This document shows, piece after piece, positions 61,429 through 64,000 of a DNA stretch of 64,000 nucleotides (positions are counted from its first letter, which is position 1; each line of letters opens with the position of its first letter). The position numbers were made by a program, and so were the translations under genes. The stretch covers positions 124,001 to 188,000 of the forward strand of contig CAWBGJ010000008.1 in the NCBI GenBank assembly GCA_963788325.1, given 5' to 3'. Under the pieces are notes generated by a model. The model ran no database searches. It was not told the origin of the DNA and saw only the letters and a program-made list of their open reading frames with translations. Origin of the DNA: Prado023 sp963788325. Its GTDB lineage: Bacteria > Actinomycetota > Actinomycetes > S36-B12 > CAIYMF01.

Positions 61429-62550
61429 ATGAGGAAGTCAGTATCTGCCCTTGCGGCTGCGGGCCTGGTGTTCAGCCTCGCAGCGTGCAGCAGCGGCTCC
61501 GAGACCGCGACGACAGACACCTCCGGGTCGCCCGCGGCCGCCGGTGATTGCACCCCCGGCGAGAAGGGCACCATCGGTGTGGCCATGCCCACCAAGTCCT
61601 CCCAGCGCTGGATCCAGGACGGCGACAACATGAAGCAGCAGCTGGAGGCTGCTGGCTTCCAGGTCGACCTCCAGTACGCCGAGGACGACATCCCGACCCA
61701 GGTCTCCCAGGTCGAGAACATGGTCACCAAGGGTGTGCAGATGCTGGTCATCGCGGCCATCGACGGCACGGCGCTGGGTGACATCCTCAACACCGCTGAG
61801 GAGTCCGACATCCCGGTGCTGGCCTACGACCGCCTGATCCGCGAGTCCGGTGCAGTGGACTACTACTCCACGTTCGACAACTTCGGCGTGGGCGTGCTGC
61901 AGGCCGAGTCGCTCGTCGAGGGCCTCAAGGCCAGCGGCGAGGGCCCCTACAACGTCGAGCTGTTCGCCGGGTCCCCCGACGACAACAACGCGACGTTCTT
62001 CTGGAACGGCGCCATGTCGGTGCTCCAGCCGCTGATCGACTCCGGTGAGATCGTCGTGGTCTCCGGCCAGACCGACTTCGAGCAGGCCGCGATCCTGCGT
62101 TGGGATCCCGCCACTGCCCAGAAGCGCATGGAGGACCTGCTGACCAAGAGCTACACGACCGAGGTCGTCGAGGGCGTGCTGTCCCCGTACGACGGTCTGT
62201 CGCTGGGCATCATCGCGGCTCTGAAGGCCAATGGCTATGGCAGTGGCGACAAGCCGCTGCCGGTCGTGACCGGCCAGGACGCGGAGATCCAGTCCGTGCA
62301 GTCGATCCAGAAGGGCGAGCAGTTCTCGACCGTCTTCAAGGACACCCGTGAGCTGGCGAAGGTCACCGTGGGCATGATCGAGGCCATCGGCAACTGCGAG
62401 GAGCCCGAGGTCAACGACACGACCACGTACGACAACGGCGTCAAGGTCGTGCCGTCCTACCTGCTCAAGCCGCTCACCGTGACCAAGGACAACATCACTG
62501 AGGTGCTGGTCGACTCCGGTTACTACACCGCTGACGAGATCCAGTCCTGA
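61429..62550 (+). CDS. chvE: ChvE-type sugar-binding lipoprotein
   Basis: 373 residues. Signal peptide with lipobox SLAAC (Cys20), then a Ser/Thr-rich linker. The periplasmic-binding-protein fold type I follows: TIGVAMPTKSSQRWIQDGDN, VENMVTKGVQMLVIAAIDGT, IPVLAYDRLIRESGAVDYYS, NVELFAGSPDDNNATFFWNG, VVTGQDAEIQSVQSIQKGEQ and STVFKDTRELAKV. ChvE-like proteins bind L-arabinose, glucose or galactose and feed the GguAB importer. AAGGAAGGAAC precedes ATG 61429. A strong hairpin after the gene likely raises its expression relative to the ATPase, which is usual for binding proteins. Confidence 0.93.
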   Translation: MRKSVSALAAAGLVFSLAACSSGSETATTDTSGSPAAAGDCTPGEKGTIGVAMPTKSSQRWIQDGDNMKQQLEAAGFQVDLQYAEDDIPTQVSQVENMVTKGVQMLVIAAIDGTALGDILNTAEESDIPVLAYDRLIRESGAVDYYSTFDNFGVGVLQAESLVEGLKASGEGPYNVELFAGSPDDNNATFFWNGAMSVLQPLIDSGEIVVVSGQTDFEQAAILRWDPATAQKRMEDLLTKSYTTEVVEGVLSPYDGLSLGIIAALKANGYGSGDKPLPVVTGQDAEIQSVQSIQKGEQFSTVFKDTRELAKVTVGMIEAIGNCEEPEVNDTTTYDNGVKVVPSYLLKPLTVTKDNITEVLVDSGYYTADEIQS

Positions 62551-62587
62551 TCCACCGAACACCCGTTGCGTCGCACTGACGCAGCAC

Positions 62588-62621
62588 CCGGTGGTGGCCG
62601 GCGCAGGTCGGCCACCACCGG
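62588..62621 (+). terminator. Intra-operon hairpin between chvE and gguA
   Basis: Perfect 12-base-pair stem CCGGTGGTGGCC / GGCCACCACCGG with a ten-base loop, about 45 bases before gguA. Preceded by a smaller stem GCGTC/GACGC near 62567-62582. Expected to give partial termination or protect the chvE transcript. Confidence 0.65.
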
Positions 62622-62665
62622 ACCCGGGGGACCCCCACAGACAGCCACGCGGAGGTTGCGAGCAG

Positions 62666-64000
62666 ATGAGTGAACCGATCCTGGAGATGCGTGACATCAC
62701 CAAGGAGTTTCCCGGCGTGAAGGCGCTCGAGGACGTCAACCTGGTGGTCGCGCCCGGTGAGATCCACGCGATCTGCGGGGAGAACGGCGCCGGAAAGTCG
62801 ACGCTGATGAAGGTCCTGTCCGGGGTGTACCCACACGGCACCTACGAGGGCGAGATCACGTTCCAGGGCGAGCGCGTCGAGTTCCGCGACATCCGGGCCA
62901 GTGAGCATGCCGGCATCGTGATCATCCACCAGGAGCTCGCGCTGATCCCTGAGCTGTCCATCGCCGAGAACATCTTCATGGGCAACGAGAACGTCCACCA
63001 TGGGCTGATCGACTGGGACCGCACCAACCGTGAGGCGCAGCAGCTGCTCAGCCGGGTCGGCCTGCGGGAGAACCCGCTGACCCCCATCAAGCAGCTGGGC
63101 ATCGGCAAGCAGCAGCTGGTCGAGATCGCCAAGGCGCTCTCGCGCAGCGTGAAGCTGCTCATTCTCGACGAGCCCACCGCCGCGCTCAACGACGACGACT
63201 CTGCGCACCTGCTGGGCCTGCTTCGCGGGCTCAAGGAGCGCGGCATCACCTCCATCATGATCTCGCACAAGCTCAACGAGATCGCCGCGATCGCCGACTC
63301 GATCACCATCCTGCGCGACGGCCGGACCATCGAGACGATCCAGGTCACTACCGACGGGGTCGACGAGGACCGGATCATCCAGGGGATGGTCGGCCGGGAC
63401 CTCGAGCACCGCTTCCCGCCCTATGAGCCAGACATCGGCGAGGTCGTGTTCCAGGTGCGTGACTGGAACGTCTACTCCCCGGTCGATCACGCGCGCGCGG
63501 TCATCACGGATGCGAACCTCGAGGTCCGCCGCGGGGAGATCGTGGGCATCGCCGGCCTGATGGGGGCGGGGCGCACCGAGCTCGCGCGCTCGATCTTCGG
63601 CCGGTCCTACGGTGCCCGGATCTCGGGCCAGCTCACCCTCGAAGGGAAGCCGATCGAGCTCGACAGCGTCCCCGAAGCCATCGATGCCGGCCTGGCCTAC
63701 CTGTCCGAGGACCGCAAGTCCCTCGGACTGAACCTTCTCGACGACATCAAGACCTCGATCGTCTCGGCGGGCCTGCCCAAGATCCGCAGTGGCCTGTTCC
63801 TCGACGAGAACGCCGAGGTCAAGGTCGCCGAGCAGTTCCGCACCGACATGAACATCAAGGCCCCGACCGTGGAGGCCAAGGTCGCCCAGCTCTCCGGCGG
63901 CAATCAGCAGAAGGTCGTACTGAGCAAGTGGCTCTTCACCGACCCGAAGGTCCTGATCCTCGACGAGCCGACCCGCGGCATCGACGTGGGGGCCAAGTAC
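62666..64000 (+). CDS. gguA: Sugar ABC transporter ATP-binding protein, GguA/MmsA type (partial, runs off window)
   Basis: The first 445 codons of a protein of about 510. Two ATPase domains in tandem, as in carbohydrate-uptake (CUT2) ABC importers. Domain one has GENGAGKSTL, a LGIGKQQLVEIAKAL signature and LLILDEPTAALN. Domain two has the degenerate GLMGAGRTELAR, LSGGNQQKVVLSKWL and VLILDEPTRGIDVG. ATG 62666 follows CGGAGG. It powers uptake of the sugar bound by ChvE; the permease gene gguB is expected just beyond the window. Confidence 0.95.
   Translation, partial: MSEPILEMRDITKEFPGVKALEDVNLVVAPGEIHAICGENGAGKSTLMKVLSGVYPHGTYEGEITFQGERVEFRDIRASEHAGIVIIHQELALIPELSIAENIFMGNENVHHGLIDWDRTNREAQQLLSRVGLRENPLTPIKQLGIGKQQLVEIAKALSRSVKLLILDEPTAALNDDDSAHLLGLLRGLKERGITSIMISHKLNEIAAIADSITILRDGRTIETIQVTTDGVDEDRIIQGMVGRDLEHRFPPYEPDIGEVVFQVRDWNVYSPVDHARAVITDANLEVRRGEIVGIAGLMGAGRTELARSIFGRSYGARISGQLTLEGKPIELDSVPEAIDAGLAYLSEDRKSLGLNLLDDIKTSIVSAGLPKIRSGLFLDENAEVKVAEQFRTDMNIKAPTVEAKVAQLSGGNQQKVVLSKWLFTDPKVLILDEPTRGIDVGAKY

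Overview
This is a GC-rich (roughly 70 percent) bacterial window with dense GTG/ATG starts, four-base ATGA/GTGA gene overlaps, furA-katG, an Arr-type rifampin ADP-ribosyltransferase, mycobacterial-style leaderless promoters and lipoprotein signals. All of this points to a free-living actinomycete (Actinomycetota); I cannot fix the genus. No rRNA, tRNA, CRISPR array or intact mobile element was seen.

Layout. 1-7464: potassium uptake, kdpB(partial)-kdpC-kdpD-kdpE followed directly by a KtrB/TrkH channel and a KtrA/TrkA regulator. kdpBCD carry about twelve frameshifts, nearly all single extra bases. 7465-13287: accessory block with hicAB, an orphan AAA ATPase, a mazEF-type module, a pRiA4b ORF-3-like protein and a broken UPF0158 gene. 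13408-22398: small regulatory units (NarL-type two-component pair next to a membrane protein, an HTH regulator divergent from a PH-like/hydrolase fusion, a beta-lactamase-like serine hydrolase, and a TetR/quinone-reductase pair with twin operators). 22500-24063: IS3 remnant and a diguanylate cyclase. 24674-27727: arsenic/redox cluster (ACR3, two small CxxC proteins, ArsP-like permease, ArsR). 28019-38851: tryptophanase, TetR with an ABC-2 exporter, gene fragments, a four-carbon acid sugar kinase with an erythronate-type dehydrogenase, and phoU. 39028-42222: an operon of ribbon-helix-helix regulator, DUF4097 protein and DrrAB-like ABC exporter. 42290-48420: fragments, DinB-like protein, broken arr, DUF2254, DUF1801, katG and furA. 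48530-53367: two Gfo/Idh/MocA oxidoreductases, an HSL-type hydrolase and a polysaccharide deacetylase lipoprotein. 53383-64000: sugar region, galK-UGPase-aldo/keto reductase on the minus strand, divergent from an L-arabinose operon araB-araD-araA-chvE-gguA (araB and araD frameshifted).

How parts work together. The ara operon imports arabinose through a ChvE/GguAB-type ABC system and converts it to xylulose 5-phosphate. The facing galactose operon pairs galactokinase with a UDPGP-family pyrophosphorylase; no galT is present within the window. A perfect LacI-type palindrome at araB and a 12/14 match at galK suggest one shared repressor. At four regulator-led transcription units (hicA, mazE, furA and the RHH gene) a -10-like hexamer sits exactly six bases before the start codon, and inverted or direct repeats overlap the promoter, consistent with leaderless, autoregulated transcripts.

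The frameshift pattern (single extra bases in otherwise well conserved frames, clustered in kdpBCD and araBD) looks more like insertion-type sequencing error than gene decay, but this cannot be settled from one sequence.
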